Shown: one piece after another, positions 35,076 to 45,344 of the stretch | Numbering within the stretch: position 1 is the first letter of the stretch | Layout of the letters: each line of letters begins with the position of its first letter | Assembly: GCF_018476525.1 (NCBI RefSeq) | Contig: NZ_JAHCST010000018.1 | Span: forward strand, 101,531-165,530 | Direction: 5' to 3' | DNA: 64,000 bases | Origin: Acrocarpospora catenulata | Lineage (GTDB): Bacteria > Actinomycetota > Actinomycetes > Streptosporangiales > Streptosporangiaceae | Notes under the pieces: generated by a model | Database searches by the model: none | Told to the model about the DNA's origin: nothing | Seen by the model: the letters and a program-made list of their open reading frames with translations, nothing else | Program-made: the position numbers and the translations under genes

Positions 35076-36823
35076 GCGTCTCCGCCGCGTCCCATCTGTC
35101 GCCGTCGTACCCGGACCGCGCGGCCTGGGGGACCGCGCCCAAGCTCCGCGCCTGGCAGCAGGAGGCGTACGACCTGTATTTCCAGCGCGAGCCGAGGGAC
35201 TTCCTCACCGTGGCCACGCCGGGCGCGGGGAAGACCACCTACGCGCTGCGGATCGCCAGCGAGCTGCTCCACCGGGGGATCATCCGGGCGGTGACCGTGG
35301 TCACCCCGACCGAGCACCTGAAGCGCCAGTGGGCCGACGCGGCGGGCCGGGTGGGCATCGGCATCGATCCGGAGTTCAAGAACAGCCAGGGCGTCACCTC
35401 GCGCGACTACATCGGCGTGGCGGTGACGTACGCGCAGGTGGCCATGCACCCCGCGCTGCACCGGGCCAGGACGGAAGCCCGCCGCACGTTAGTCATCTTC
35501 GACGAGATCCACCACGCGGGGGATGCCAAGTCCTGGGGCGACGGCGTGAGCGAGGCCTTCGAGCCGGCCACCCGCCGCCTCCAGCTGACCGGCACCCCTT
35601 TCCGCTCCGACGACAACCCCATCCCCTTCGTCGCCTACACCGAGGACGCCGAGGGCGCCCTGCGCAGCGTCTCCGACTACTCCTACGGGTACGGGCCCGC
35701 CCTGGCCGACGGCGTGGTCCGCCCGGTCATCTTCCTGGCCTACTCGGGCGAGATGAAGTGGCGCACCCGCGCGGGCGACGAGATCACCGCCACCCTCGGC
35801 ACCCCGCTCACCAAGGACCAGCTCGCCCAGGCGCTGCGCGCCGCCCTCGACCCCAAGGGTGACTGGATCCGCCAGGTCATCGCGGCGGCCGACCGCCGCC
35901 TGACCGAGGTCCGCCGGGGCATGCCCGACGCCGGTGGCCTGATCATCGCCACCGACCACGAGGCCGCCCGGGCCTACGCCAAACACCTCCGCGCGGTCAC
36001 CGGTGAGTCCGCCACCGTCGTGCTCTCCGACGACCCCGGCGCGTCCAAGAAGATCAAGGAGTTCGGCGCCTCCACCCAGCGCTGGCTGGTCGCCGTCCGC
36101 ATGGTCTCCGAAGGCGTCGACATCCCCCGCCTGGCCGTGGGCATCTACGCCACCAGCATCTCCACGCCGCTCTTCTTCGCCCAGGCCATCGGCCGCTTCG
36201 TCCGTATGCGCAAACGCGGCGAAACCGCGTCGGTCTTCCTCCCCTCGGTTCCGCTGCTCCTCAACTTCGCCGCCGAGATGGAGGCCGAACGCGACCACGT
36301 CCTCAACCGCAAACGCGACGAGGACGGCCTCGACGACGCGCTGCTGGAAGAGGCCCAACGGGAACAGAAGACGGCCGACGCCCTCGGTGAGGAACTTCCC
36401 TTCCAGACCCTGGAAGCCTCCGCCACCTTCGACCGCGTCCTCTACGACGGCGGCGAGTTCGGCACCGCCGCCGCGACCGGCTCCGCCGAGGAGGAGGACT
36501 TCCTCGGCCTCCCTGGCCTGCTCGAACCCGACCAGGTCTCCGCCCTCCTCCGCAAGCGCCAGGCCGACCAGCAGGCGGCCAAACGCCGCCAGCCCAAACC
36601 CGACAAGGAACCCCAGCTAGCCCCCCACGAACTCCTCCACGAGCTCCGCCGCGAACTCAACGGCCTCGTCGGGGCCTGGAACCACCGCACCGGCCAACCG
36701 CACGGCGTCATCCACGCCGAACTCCGCCGTTCCTGCGGCGGTCCCGCCATCGCCCAGGCCTCCGCCGACGAGATCCGGGAGCGCATCGCCATGATCAGAA
36801 AGTGGGCCACCCAGCGCAAATAG
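35072..36823 (+). CDS. SF2 DEAD/DEAH-box helicase
   Basis: Helicase of 583 residues. Motif I is TPGAGKTT (near residue 49), motif II DEIHH, motif III LTGTPF, and motif VI QAIGRFVRMRKRG. The core is followed by an acidic middle part (EDGLDDALLEEAQREQ) and a Lys/Gln-rich segment, then a C-terminal helical domain ending KWATQRK. It is of the RadD-like/type III Res subunit group, conserved in actinobacteria. No methylase or nuclease lies nearby, so a restriction role is unlikely. Confidence 0.9.
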   Translation: MSVSAASHLSPSYPDRAAWGTAPKLRAWQQEAYDLYFQREPRDFLTVATPGAGKTTYALRIASELLHRGIIRAVTVVTPTEHLKRQWADAAGRVGIGIDPEFKNSQGVTSRDYIGVAVTYAQVAMHPALHRARTEARRTLVIFDEIHHAGDAKSWGDGVSEAFEPATRRLQLTGTPFRSDDNPIPFVAYTEDAEGALRSVSDYSYGYGPALADGVVRPVIFLAYSGEMKWRTRAGDEITATLGTPLTKDQLAQALRAALDPKGDWIRQVIAAADRRLTEVRRGMPDAGGLIIATDHEAARAYAKHLRAVTGESATVVLSDDPGASKKIKEFGASTQRWLVAVRMVSEGVDIPRLAVGIYATSISTPLFFAQAIGRFVRMRKRGETASVFLPSVPLLLNFAAEMEAERDHVLNRKRDEDGLDDALLEEAQREQKTADALGEELPFQTLEASATFDRVLYDGGEFGTAAATGSAEEEDFLGLPGLLEPDQVSALLRKRQADQQAAKRRQPKPDKEPQLAPHELLHELRRELNGLVGAWNHRTGQPHGVIHAELRRSCGGPAIAQASADEIRERIAMIRKWATQRK

Positions 36824-36925
36824 CCGAATGCGCCGTTGTGCACGTTAAGGTGGAGCCTCCTTCCGCAGACTCGGCACCAAATCCTTGGCGGCGGCTCGAC
36901 CTGGGATTCGGCCGTATGAGAATGG

Positions 36926-38227
36926 ATGACCATGGGTGGCGCTCCGGTCCGTAAGGTTGCTGTTTTCGGCGCTGGATACATAGGTCTGGTGACCGGTGCC
37001 TGTCTCGCTGATCTCGGTCATCGGGTGGTGGTCCGGGACATCAACCCGGAGAAGGTCGAGCTTCTTCGATCCGGCGAGATACCGATCTATGAGCCGGGGC
37101 TGGGGGACATGGTCGCCCAGAACAAGGAGCGACTGTCCTTCACCCTCGATGCCCAGGAGGCGCTCGACGGCGCCGAGGTCGTCTACGTGTGCGTGGACAC
37201 GCCGCCGTCGGCCTCCGGCGACGCCGATCTGTCCCGGGTCTGGTCGGTGGTGAGGTCGCTGGAGGGCGCCTCGCATCTGAAGGCCGTGGTGATGAAGTCC
37301 ACGGTGCCGGTGGGCACCGGTTCCCGCGTGCGCGCCACGCTCGACGGGGCCGGCCTCGGGCACGTCGGATACGCCTCCAATCCCGAGTTCACCGCCGAGG
37401 GCACCGCGGTGCGGGACTTCCTGCACCCGGACCGGATCGTCATCGGCGCCTCGGAGGAGGCCACCGCCCGCCTGATCTCCGACCTGCACCAGGGGGTGGA
37501 CGGGCCGGTCGTGGTGATGGACGTGCGCTCCGCCGAGATGGTGAAACTCGCCTCCAACGCCCTGCTGGCCACGAAAATCAGCTTCATCAACGAGATCGCC
37601 ACGCTGTGCGAGAAAACCGGCGCCGATGTCGAGCACGTCGCCCGCGCCGTGGGTCTGGACCACCGTCTCGGCCACCATTTCCTGCGCCCCGGCATCGGCT
37701 GGGGCGGCTCGTGCTTCCCCAAGGACTCCGAGGCGCTGCGGCAGCTGGCCAGCAACACCGGCTACCACCTGCAGCTGCTGTCGGCGGTGATCGAGGTCAA
37801 CAACCTGCAGAAGCGCCGGGCGATCCAGAGACTCAAGGACGAACTGGGCACGCTGACCGGGATGCGGGTGGCGTTGCTCGGCCTGACGTTCAAGCCGGGA
37901 ACCGACGACATGCGGGAGGCGCCGAGCACGGTGCTGGCGTCCCGGTTGCTGGCGGAGGGCGCCGAGGTGCACTGCTGGGACCCGATGGCCCGCCCGGCCG
38001 AGGTGGAACCGTGGAGGTCCACCCTGCAGCACGTGAGCCCGGAGCTGGCGGTCGAGGGCGCGGACGCGGCGATCGTGGTCACCGAGTGGCCGCAGCTCAA
38101 GGAGGTCGACTGGGCGCGGGCGGTCTCGATGATGCGGCGGCCGTTGCTCTTCGACGGCAGGAATCTGCTGAACCCGGGGGCGATGCGGGCGCTCGGCTTC
38201 ACCTACATCAGCGTGGGGCGGCCGTAG
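36926..38227 (+). CDS. UDP-glucose/GDP-mannose dehydrogenase
   Basis: NAD-dependent oxidoreductase of 433 residues making a UDP-uronic acid, most likely UDP-glucuronate. The Rossmann motif is VFGAGYIGLVTG (14-25), and the catalytic cysteine is in GGSCFPKD. NPEFTAEGTAVRDF and LGLTFKPGTDDMREAP are family signatures. Three ATG codons lie within 15 nt, so the exact start is uncertain. No glycosyltransferase genes lie beside it. It converges with the nicotinamidase gene with 5 nt between stops. Confidence 0.92.
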   Translation: MTMGGAPVRKVAVFGAGYIGLVTGACLADLGHRVVVRDINPEKVELLRSGEIPIYEPGLGDMVAQNKERLSFTLDAQEALDGAEVVYVCVDTPPSASGDADLSRVWSVVRSLEGASHLKAVVMKSTVPVGTGSRVRATLDGAGLGHVGYASNPEFTAEGTAVRDFLHPDRIVIGASEEATARLISDLHQGVDGPVVVMDVRSAEMVKLASNALLATKISFINEIATLCEKTGADVEHVARAVGLDHRLGHHFLRPGIGWGGSCFPKDSEALRQLASNTGYHLQLLSAVIEVNNLQKRRAIQRLKDELGTLTGMRVALLGLTFKPGTDDMREAPSTVLASRLLAEGAEVHCWDPMARPAEVEPWRSTLQHVSPELAVEGADAAIVVTEWPQLKEVDWARAVSMMRRPLLFDGRNLLNPGAMRALGFTYISVGRP

Positions 38228-38232
38228 CCCCG

Positions 38233-38805
38233 CTAGCCGCCCAGCACGGGCTCGCCGGTGAGCAGGGCGCCTGACTCGGCGAGCTGGGTGAGGGCGACGG
38301 AGGTGGTGTCGGGGGACACCCCGGCGGTGAGGTCGAGGAGGACCTGGACCTGGAAGCCCTCGCGGAGGGCGTCCAGGGCGGTGGCGCGGACGCAGTGGTC
38401 GGTGGCGATGCCGACCACGTCGAGGTGGGTGACCTCACGGGTGCGGAGCCAGGTGGCCAGGTCGGTGCCGTCGGGGGCGTGCCCTTCGAAACCGCTGTAG
38501 GCGGCGGCGTGGGCGCCCTTGCTGAAGATTTCCTCCACCTTCGCGGTGTCGAAGGCGGGGTGGAAGTCGGCGCCCGGGGTGCCGATGACGCAGTGCGCGG
38601 GCCAGCTGTTGACGTAGTCGGGCTCCGCCGCGAAGTGCGCCCCCGGGTCGGCGTGGTAATCCCGGGTCGCCACGACATGGTCGTAACCCTGCTCCCTGAC
38701 ATGCGCGCTGATGGCCGCCGCCACCTCGGTCCCACCCGCGACCGGCAGACTCCCGCCTTCGCAGAAGTCGTTCTGCACATCCACGATGACAAGTGCCGTA
38801 GCCAT
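38233..38805 (-). CDS. pncA: Nicotinamidase
   Basis: Isochorismatase-fold enzyme of 190 residues converting nicotinamide to nicotinate. The catalytic triad is Asp9 (VDVQNDF), Lys96 (SKGAH) and Cys138 (ATDHCVR), and the metal site includes Asp49, His51 and His57 (RDYHADPGAH). I choose the ATG at 38805, which has a -10 box 7 nt upstream and no ribosome site, so it is probably leaderless. It forms an NAD-salvage pair with pncB just upstream on the same strand, though a strong terminator separates the two. Confidence 0.95.
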   Translation of the reverse strand: MATALVIVDVQNDFCEGGSLPVAGGTEVAAAISAHVREQGYDHVVATRDYHADPGAHFAAEPDYVNSWPAHCVIGTPGADFHPAFDTAKVEEIFSKGAHAAAYSGFEGHAPDGTDLATWLRTREVTHLDVVGIATDHCVRATALDALREGFQVQVLLDLTAGVSPDTTSVALTQLAESGALLTGEPVLGG

Positions 38806-38812
38806 GACAAAA

Positions 38813-38818
38813 AGCTTA
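38813..38818 (-). promoter_or_regulatory. Candidate -10 box (TAAGCT) of leaderless pncA
   Basis: On the minus strand TAAGCT lies 7 nt before the pncA ATG. It follows the pncB terminator, which supports a separate pncA transcript. Confidence 0.5.
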
Positions 38819-38860
38819 TGGCCAAGCCCGCCGTGCCGGAGGCGCGGCCATGACACAGAC

Positions 38861-38899
38861 CGTGGGAAGCGGCGTCGTCCTCATGCGCCGCTTCCCACG
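38861..38899 (-). terminator. 14-bp perfect hairpin after pncB
   Basis: Arms CGTGGGAAGCGGCG (38861-38874) and CGCCGCTTCCCACG (38886-38899) pair without a mismatch across an 11-nt loop. It begins 2 nt beyond the pncB stop codon. Confidence 0.85.
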
Positions 38900-38900
38900 A

Positions 38901-40166
38901 TCACTTGAAGATAGTAGGGATCGCGGGATCGCCAGGCGAGAGGCTGTGGGCGTTTGCCGGTAATTCGGTGCGGGTGGCGTGGACGCGGGCGCGGGCGGTG
39001 TCCAGCGGTTCGCGGCCGATGATCTCGCCGTCGCGGACGAGTTGGGCGAGGAGGGGGCGGCCGGCGGTCTCGTCGGGGGCCAGGGCGATGATCTCGGCGT
39101 CGGCGGTGGTGTCGTCGAGGGCGCGGTAGGCCCACTTGCGGCCGCCGCGGCTGGGTTTGCCGACGGATCTCTTGGCGACGGGGGCCAGGGCACCGGTGGC
39201 GTCCTCGCGGGCGACGAGCTTGTAGACGAGGTTGGCGGTGGGGGCGCCGGAGCCGGTGACCAGGGCGGTGCCCACGCCGTAGCCGTCGACGGGGGCGGCG
39301 GCCAGGGCGGCGATGGCGTACTCGTCGAGGTCGCCGGTGACCACGATGCGGGTGGCGGTGGCGCCGAGTTCGTCCAGCAGGCGCCGTACCTCGACGGCGG
39401 CCACGGCCAGGTCGCCCGAGTCGATGCGGACGGCGCCGAGTTCGGGGCCGGCCAGGTCCACGGCCAGGCGGACGGCCTCCGGGACGTCGTAGGTGTCGAC
39501 GAGCAGGGTGGTGCCGGGGCCGAGGGCGGTGAGCTGGGCGCGGAAGGCCGCCGCCTCCGAGTCGTGCAGCAGGGTGAAGGCGTGGGCGCTGGTTCCGGCG
39601 ATGGGCACGCGGTAGCGGAGGCCGGCCATCAGGTTGGAGGTGGAGCCGAACCCGCACAGGTAGGCGGCCCGGGCGGCGGCCACGGCGGCCTGCTCGTGGG
39701 TACGCCGGGAGCCCATCTCGATGATCGGCCGGTCCCCGGCGGCCTGGACCATCCGGGCGGCGGCCGAGGCGATCGCGCAGTCGTGGTTGAGGATGGAAAG
39801 GACCACCGTCTCCAGCAGCACGGCCTCGGCGAAGGTGCCCTCCACGACGAGGATCGGCGAGCCGGGGAAGTAACTCTCACCTTCCCGATAGCCGTATATA
39901 TCGCCAGAAAAGCGGAATTTCGCGAGGAAGTCATAGGTGGGCCGGTCGACCACGTTCCGGAGAAAGCCCAGCTCATCGGGGCCAAAACGGAAGTTCTCCA
40001 GCATGTCAAGGACCCGGCCGGTGCCCGCCACCACCCCGTACCGCCGCCCTTTCGGCAGCCGCCGGGCGAACACCTCGAAAACCGCACGCCGGTGGGCGGC
40101 CCCGCTGGCCAGCGCGGCTTCGAGCATGGTCAGCTCATATTTGTCGGTGAGCAATGCCGTGCCCAT
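38901..40166 (-). CDS. pncB: Nicotinate phosphoribosyltransferase
   Basis: Enzyme of 421 residues that joins nicotinate and PRPP in NAD salvage. [13 protein letters not shown] at the N-terminus, the [29 protein letters not shown] segment (in part: [17 protein letters not shown]), DTYDV and IDSGDLA are family marks. I choose the ATG at 40166 with GGAG 6 nt upstream; a Met two codons earlier is possible. It is divergent from clpS by 50 bp, as in M. tuberculosis (pncB1 and clpS). Confidence 0.94.
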   Translation of the reverse strand: MGTALLTDKYELTMLEAALASGAAHRRAVFEVFARRLPKGRRYGVVAGTGRVLDMLENFRFGPDELGFLRNVVDRPTYDFLAKFRFSGDIYGYREGESYFPGSPILVVEGTFAEAVLLETVVLSILNHDCAIASAAARMVQAAGDRPIIEMGSRRTHEQAAVAAARAAYLCGFGSTSNLMAGLRYRVPIAGTSAHAFTLLHDSEAAAFRAQLTALGPGTTLLVDTYDVPEAVRLAVDLAGPELGAVRIDSGDLAVAAVEVRRLLDELGATATRIVVTGDLDEYAIAALAAAPVDGYGVGTALVTGSGAPTANLVYKLVAREDATGALAPVAKRSVGKPSRGGRKWAYRALDDTTADAEIIALAPDETAGRPLLAQLVRDGEIIGREPLDTARARVHATRTELPANAHSLSPGDPAIPTIFK

Positions 40167-40216
40167 GGTCATCTCCACGAGTCGAGAGTACGACCGGGTT
40201 AGGGCAGGATGGGGAT

Positions 40217-40504
40217 GTGGGTAGCACCGCTCCAATGGAGGTCGAGCGTCCGGCAATCGACGTGCGGCCCGATCTGCCATGGCTGACCATCGTCTGGAAT
40301 GACCCGGTCAACCTCATGTCCTACGTGACGTACGTCTTCCAGAGCGTTTTCGGCTTCCCGCGCGAGAAGGCGGAGAAGCTCATGCTCGACGTGCACTACA
40401 AGGGCAAGGCCGTGGTGTCCAGCGGCACCCGCGAGGAGATGGAACGGGACGTGCAGATCCTCCATTCGTACGGGCTGTGGGCGACCGTGCAGCGGGACTC
40501 CTGA
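40217..40504 (+). CDS. clpS: ATP-dependent Clp protease adaptor ClpS
   Basis: N-end-rule adaptor of 95 residues that feeds substrates to ClpCP. The core [19 protein letters not shown], the [21 protein letters not shown] segment (in part: [25 protein letters not shown]) and the tail GLWATVQ are diagnostic. The acidic residue pair in WNDPVN binds the substrate amino terminus. GTG start at 40217. It overlaps the DUF2017 gene by 1 bp. Confidence 0.95.
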   Translation: MGSTAPMEVERPAIDVRPDLPWLTIVWNDPVNLMSYVTYVFQSVFGFPREKAEKLMLDVHYKGKAVVSSGTREEMERDVQILHSYGLWATVQRDS

Positions 40505-41031
40505 TGAGCACCGGTTTCCGGGCCACCAAGACCGGCGTGGCGATCAAACTGGACGAGGCCGAGGCCAGCGTGCTCCGGTCCCTGGTCGGGCTGGTGCTCG
40601 GCCTGGTCGAGCCCGGCACCACCGGCGACGACCCGCTGGAGCGCGCGCTGGGCATCGGCGTGGCCACCCCGCCGGTCCCCGCCGATCCCGTGCTGGCCCG
40701 GCTCTTCCCGTCGGCGTACGAGGACGACAAGGACGCCGGGGAGTTCCGCCGCTACACCGAGGCGAGTCTGCGCGACGGCAAGCGCGCCGACGCGGTGACC
40801 CTGCTGGACACCGCGACCGGCGGCCGGGTGGACCTCACCCCCGAGCAGGCCCAGGCGTGGCTGCGCGCGCTCAACGACGTGCGGCTGATGCTCGGGGTGC
40901 GGCTGGAGGTCACCGAGGAGGTGCACGAGGAGATCGCGGCCATGTCGGAGGAGGACCCGCGCTACCCCGCGTTCGTCACCTATGACTGGTTGACCTACCT
41001 CCAGGACACCCTCGTCCGGGCACTTTGGTAG
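40504..41031 (+). CDS. DUF2017 family protein
   Basis: Conserved helical protein of 175 residues, always found behind clpS in actinobacteria. RLFPSAYEDDKDAGEFRRYTE and the tail VTYDWLTYLQDTLVRAL are typical (quoted here as LFPSAYEDD, EFRRYTE and YDWLTYLQ). Function is unknown; the tight coupling (TGATG) with clpS suggests a role in Clp-dependent proteolysis. The gene corresponds by position to Rv1332. Confidence 0.9.
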   Translation: MSTGFRATKTGVAIKLDEAEASVLRSLVGLVLGLVEPGTTGDDPLERALGIGVATPPVPADPVLARLFPSAYEDDKDAGEFRRYTEASLRDGKRADAVTLLDTATGGRVDLTPEQAQAWLRALNDVRLMLGVRLEVTEEVHEEIAAMSEEDPRYPAFVTYDWLTYLQDTLVRALW

Positions 41032-41040
41032 CTTTCGGGC

Positions 41041-41442
41041 ATGCTGACGATCTCACGGGAACTGGTCGATCTGATCGTGGCCCACGCCCGGGAGGACCAC
41101 CCGGACGAGGCGTGTGGCGTGATCGCCGGGCGCGACGGCGTGCCCGAGCGGTACATCCGCATGGAGAACGCCGAACGTTCCCCCACCTTCTACCGGTTCG
41201 ACTCGATGGAGCAGTTCAGGGTCTGGCGGGAGATGGACGACCGGGACGAGGAGCCGGTGGTCATCTACCACTCGCACACGGCCACCGAGGCGTACCCGTC
41301 GCGTACCGACATCAGTTACGCCTCCGAGCCCTACGCGCACTACGTGCTCTACTCCACCGAACTCGACCAGTTCCGCTCGTTCCGCATCGTGGACGGGGTG
41401 GTCGAGGAGGAGGAAGTGAAGATCCTGGACGTGGAAGGCTAA
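41041..41442 (+). CDS. mec: JAMM/MPN+ metallopeptidase, CysO-cysteine peptidase (Mec)
   Basis: Zinc peptidase of 133 residues that releases cysteine from the CysO-cysteine adduct. The JAMM site is complete: Glu23, His77 and His79 (HSH), Ser87 and Asp90 (SRTD). It lies directly before cysO and cysM, as Rv1334 does in M. tuberculosis, which makes the function strong by context. Its stop codon is part of the -10 box of the following leader peptide. Confidence 0.93.
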   Translation: MLTISRELVDLIVAHAREDHPDEACGVIAGRDGVPERYIRMENAERSPTFYRFDSMEQFRVWREMDDRDEEPVVIYHSHTATEAYPSRTDISYASEPYAHYVLYSTELDQFRSFRIVDGVVEEEEVKILDVEG

Positions 41443-41445
41443 ACT
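41440..41445 (+). promoter_or_regulatory. Candidate -10 box (TAAACT) of the cysteine leader
   Basis: TAAACT overlaps the mec stop codon and lies 6 nt before the ATG of the leader peptide, so the leader would be translated from the very 5' end of the mRNA. It would give cysO-cysM a promoter independent of clpS-mec. Confidence 0.55.
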
Positions 41446-41451
41446 GGGGTC

Positions 41452-41520
41452 ATGGTCTCGGCTGTGCAGAAGTACCTCTTCGCGCATTCCCGCTCGGTCG
41501 TCCTCTACGACTGTCGCTAG
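41452..41520 (+). CDS. 22-residue cysteine-containing leader peptide
   Basis: A complete short frame of 22 codons plus TAG, starting MVSAVQKYLF and ending VLYDCR. Its only Cys codon (TGT) is second from the end, and a hairpin starts on the next base after the stop. It sits 68 nt before cysO. In mycobacteria, leaderless small proteins with C-terminal cysteines sense cysteine supply by ribosome stalling and control the genes behind them. Here the downstream genes make cysteine, so attenuation is a strong inference. It is too short for standard gene callers. Confidence 0.75.
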   Translation: MVSAVQKYLFAHSRSVVLYDCR

Positions 41521-41550
41521 CACAAGGAATCCACCGCCCGTTTCCCTGTG
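41521..41550 (+). promoter_or_regulatory. Hairpin behind the leader peptide, possible attenuator
   Basis: CACAAGGAA (41521-41529) can pair with TTCCCTGTG (41542-41550), 8 of 9 positions, across a 12-nt loop. The first arm begins immediately after the leader stop codon, so a ribosome stalled on the Cys codon would cover it. No T tract follows; the effect could be on translation of cysO rather than termination. Confidence 0.5.
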
Positions 41551-41588
41551 TTCCTGAATACGACGATCGACCAAGGAGATTGACCGAG

Positions 41589-42816
<1,228 letters not shown>

Positions 42817-42836
42817 ACGTCCCCTACCTGAACGGC

Positions 42837-42875
42837 GAGACGCCCGCCTCCCCTGAGAGTGGAGGCGGGCGTCTC
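42837..42875 (+). terminator. Strong intrinsic terminator of the cysO-cysM operon
   Basis: GAGACGCCCGCCTCC (42837-42851) and GGAGGCGGGCGTCTC (42861-42875) form a perfect 15-bp stem with a 9-nt loop, followed by TTTTA. This is the clearest factor-independent terminator in the window. Confidence 0.93.
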
Positions 42876-42933
42876 TTTTATGGTGCCAGGCCGTGCGGTG
42901 GGTGGGAGCTTCGGCCTGGCGTTGGAGGATGGT

Positions 42934-44793
42934 CTAGTTGAACAGCACCCGGAGGGTGAAGCTGGCCTCGGCGCCGGAGTACTGGCCGCTGAGGCCGACC
43001 GCCCGGAGCACCTCGAGGTTCTTGCGCTCCTCGCCCTGGAGCGAGCTGAGGTAGAGCTTCTCGATCTTGTCCAGATTCACGTACAGGGCGAAGGTGGCGG
43101 AGTCGGCGTTGGGGATGGCCTGCTGGAAGGTCTCGCTGTCCTTGAGGGCGCCGTCGCCGGCCAGCTTGGCCGCGTACTCCTCGGTGGTGGCCACCACCAG
43201 CTTGCCGTCGCCCGGCTTCTTGGTCAGCTGCACCGGGGTGCCACTGTTGGCGAAGGCCTGCTCGATCTTGGCCAGCACCTCCTGGGCCTTGGCCGGGTCG
43301 GTGGACAGTACGGTGCCGACGTTGGGCAGGTCGCCCTCCAGGCCCTGCTCGTCCACCGCCACGGTGACGCTCTTGCCGAGCACGGTGGCCAGGTCGTCCG
43401 GCAGGGTCAGGCCGAACTGCTGCTGCGCCTGGGCGACGAACTGCTCCATGTTGACGCCCTGGCCGCCGGCCGAGCCGGACGCCTTGAGGATCTCGTTCCA
43501 CTGCTTGCTCAGCAGCTCGCCGATACCGGAGACCGCGAACGCGCCGACGGTGCTGTCCGGCAGCTCGCCGATGCGGACCGGCTCCAGGTCGCCGGTGACC
43601 TTGGTGTCCACGCCGCGCACCAGGCCGGCCAGCTCGGCGTAGTCGCCGTCGAAGCGGAGCGCGGCGGCGAACCGGCCGTTCTTGATCTGGTCGGACAGTC
43701 CCGGGTCCAGCGAGGCGGCGCCGGAGGCCTTGAGCACCTCCGCCGCGTCGGCCCAGAAGGAGAGCACGCCGGGCTCGCCCAGCGCCTCCAGGTCACCGGC
43801 GAACTCGCCGTTCTGGGCCAGTGTGGTGCCCTTGGCGAACTTGTCGGCCTGCTGCTGGTTCTCCGCGATGATCGCGTACCCGTCGCGGAAGGCGATGCCG
43901 GTCTTGGCGCGCTCCTCGCCGCTGGTCTTGTCGATGAACGCGCGAGCCCCCGCCTCGTCGGTCACCTGTACGGCCAGGGCGACGGCGTACGCCTCACCCT
44001 CCGTGCTGCCCGGGTAGACGGCGACGCCCGCCCGGCTGCCGAGCCACGGCTCCACGTCCTTGGCGTAGTCGAGCTTGGCCATGGTGGGGGTGCTCTCCTG
44101 GAGTACCTGGAAGAGCGCCTGGCGCGGGTCCTCGCCGGAGAACATGTCCTTGGTGGCGCCGAACTTGCGGGCGATCTGGAACAGGGCCAGCTTCTGGTTG
44201 GCGGCCGGGTCCATGTCGAACCGGACGTACGCGTACGCCCCGGCCGGGAGGACCTCGTGCGGCTGGGTGCCGCCGCCGCTCAACGCGGAGAACGCCCAGA
44301 TGCCGCCGCCGCCCACCACACCGGCGATCAGCGCGGCGATGATGGCGATGATCCAGCCCTTTCCTGGGCCGCGCTTGGGCTCGGGGGCGTGGACCACCGG
44401 GGGCAGGCCGTAGCCGAGCTCCTCCGGCTGCTGCCAGTTCTGCTGCGGGTACGCCTGCTGCTGGGCGTAGGGCTGCTGGTACGGCTGCTGGTAGCCCTGC
44501 TGGTACCCCTGCTGGCCGTACTGCTGCTGGTACTGGTCGGCTGCCGGGAACTCGACGCGGGTCTGGTCGGCGTACTGGCCGGGAGCCGCCTGGCCCGGGT
44601 ACTGGACCCGGGTGGCGTGGTCATCCTGCCCGCCGGGGCCCGGGTACGCCATGCGGGTCGGGTCGCCCTCGGGCTGGGTGTTGGGCTGCTGGGCGTACGG
44701 GTTGGGATTCCGGTAGGAGACGGTCCGATCCGGATCCTGGTTCGCGGGGAACGGGAAGCCCGGGGGGTTCTCGGCAGGCATCTTCTCACTCAC
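42934..44793 (-). CDS. DUF3352 family membrane protein
   Basis: Protein of about 619 residues. The first 140 residues are Pro/Gln/Tyr-rich low complexity (YQQQYGQQGYQQ, YQQPYQQPY). One transmembrane helix follows (about 145-170: WIIAIIAALIAGVVGGGGIW), then a large exported DUF3352 domain with repeated beta-alpha units resembling the IMP/YncE-like substrate-binding folds. Function of the family is unknown. The GTG at 44793 or the ATG at 44781 may start it; neither has a clear ribosome site. Monocistronic. Confidence 0.85.
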   Translation of the reverse strand: MSEKMPAENPPGFPFPANQDPDRTVSYRNPNPYAQQPNTQPEGDPTRMAYPGPGGQDDHATRVQYPGQAAPGQYADQTRVEFPAADQYQQQYGQQGYQQGYQQPYQQPYAQQQAYPQQNWQQPEELGYGLPPVVHAPEPKRGPGKGWIIAIIAALIAGVVGGGGIWAFSALSGGGTQPHEVLPAGAYAYVRFDMDPAANQKLALFQIARKFGATKDMFSGEDPRQALFQVLQESTPTMAKLDYAKDVEPWLGSRAGVAVYPGSTEGEAYAVALAVQVTDEAGARAFIDKTSGEERAKTGIAFRDGYAIIAENQQQADKFAKGTTLAQNGEFAGDLEALGEPGVLSFWADAAEVLKASGAASLDPGLSDQIKNGRFAAALRFDGDYAELAGLVRGVDTKVTGDLEPVRIGELPDSTVGAFAVSGIGELLSKQWNEILKASGSAGGQGVNMEQFVAQAQQQFGLTLPDDLATVLGKSVTVAVDEQGLEGDLPNVGTVLSTDPAKAQEVLAKIEQAFANSGTPVQLTKKPGDGKLVVATTEEYAAKLAGDGALKDSETFQQAIPNADSATFALYVNLDKIEKLYLSSLQGEERKNLEVLRAVGLSGQYSGAEASFTLRVLFN

Positions 44794-44866
44794 AAAATGG
44801 GCGTAATCTCGGCGAGTTTGAAAATATGCCACAGTTCCTGCGATTCGCTTGCAAAGCGCTTGATGC

Positions 44867-45208
44867 CTACTCGCGGCTGAGCTCCTCGGCCGTTGCCTTG
44901 AGGTGGATCTCGCCGGTGTCGCTGGATTCGATCAGGTCCCAGGGGACCACGCGGCTGTGCGCGTACAGGAGTCTGGTGAAGTGCTGGAAGGCGCCGGTGA
45001 GCCGGCCGTTGGCGTCCCGGTGCAGGCCGAGCAGGAACGGGGCGCGCCGACGGGACACGATCAGTCCGGGCGTGCCGTCCCGGTCGAGCCTGCGGTCCAG
45101 CCAGTTTCTGCCGTCCTTGAGCAGGCGCACGTCCACGACATGGCCCACCCAGACACCCCGTGAATCCCAGACACACTGTCCGACAAGCTGCCGGGCCCCC
45201 ATCACCAT
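44867..45208 (-). CDS. PRC-barrel domain protein
   Basis: Small protein of 113 residues. The N-terminal part RQLVGQCVWDSRGVWVGHVVDV is the PRC-barrel pattern (in part: WDSRGVWVGHVVDVRL). A second half VVPWDLIESSDTGEIHLK has the barrel's closing strands. Its role is unknown; such domains bind partner proteins or RNA. GGGGGG lies 7 nt before the ATG. It lies upstream of the DUF3352 gene on the same strand. Confidence 0.75.
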   Translation of the reverse strand: MVMGARQLVGQCVWDSRGVWVGHVVDVRLLKDGRNWLDRRLDRDGTPGLIVSRRRAPFLLGLHRDANGRLTGAFQHFTRLLYAHSRVVPWDLIESSDTGEIHLKATAEELSRE

Positions 45209-45344
45209 AGATCATCCCCCCGCCCTGGGATGTGCCCAGTTTCCGCTGGTCAGGGGGCTAATGGGCGGGTCAAGAAGCCGCATAGGGTACGGCAGGCTAA
45301 AGTAGCCCGACAGAACATCATTCGGTTTCTGGGGGGGGTTGGGC

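Noticed and set aside
35072..36823. Restriction or phage-defence helicase
   Set aside because: No nuclease, methylase or other defence genes around it; the protein is of a widely conserved actinobacterial type.
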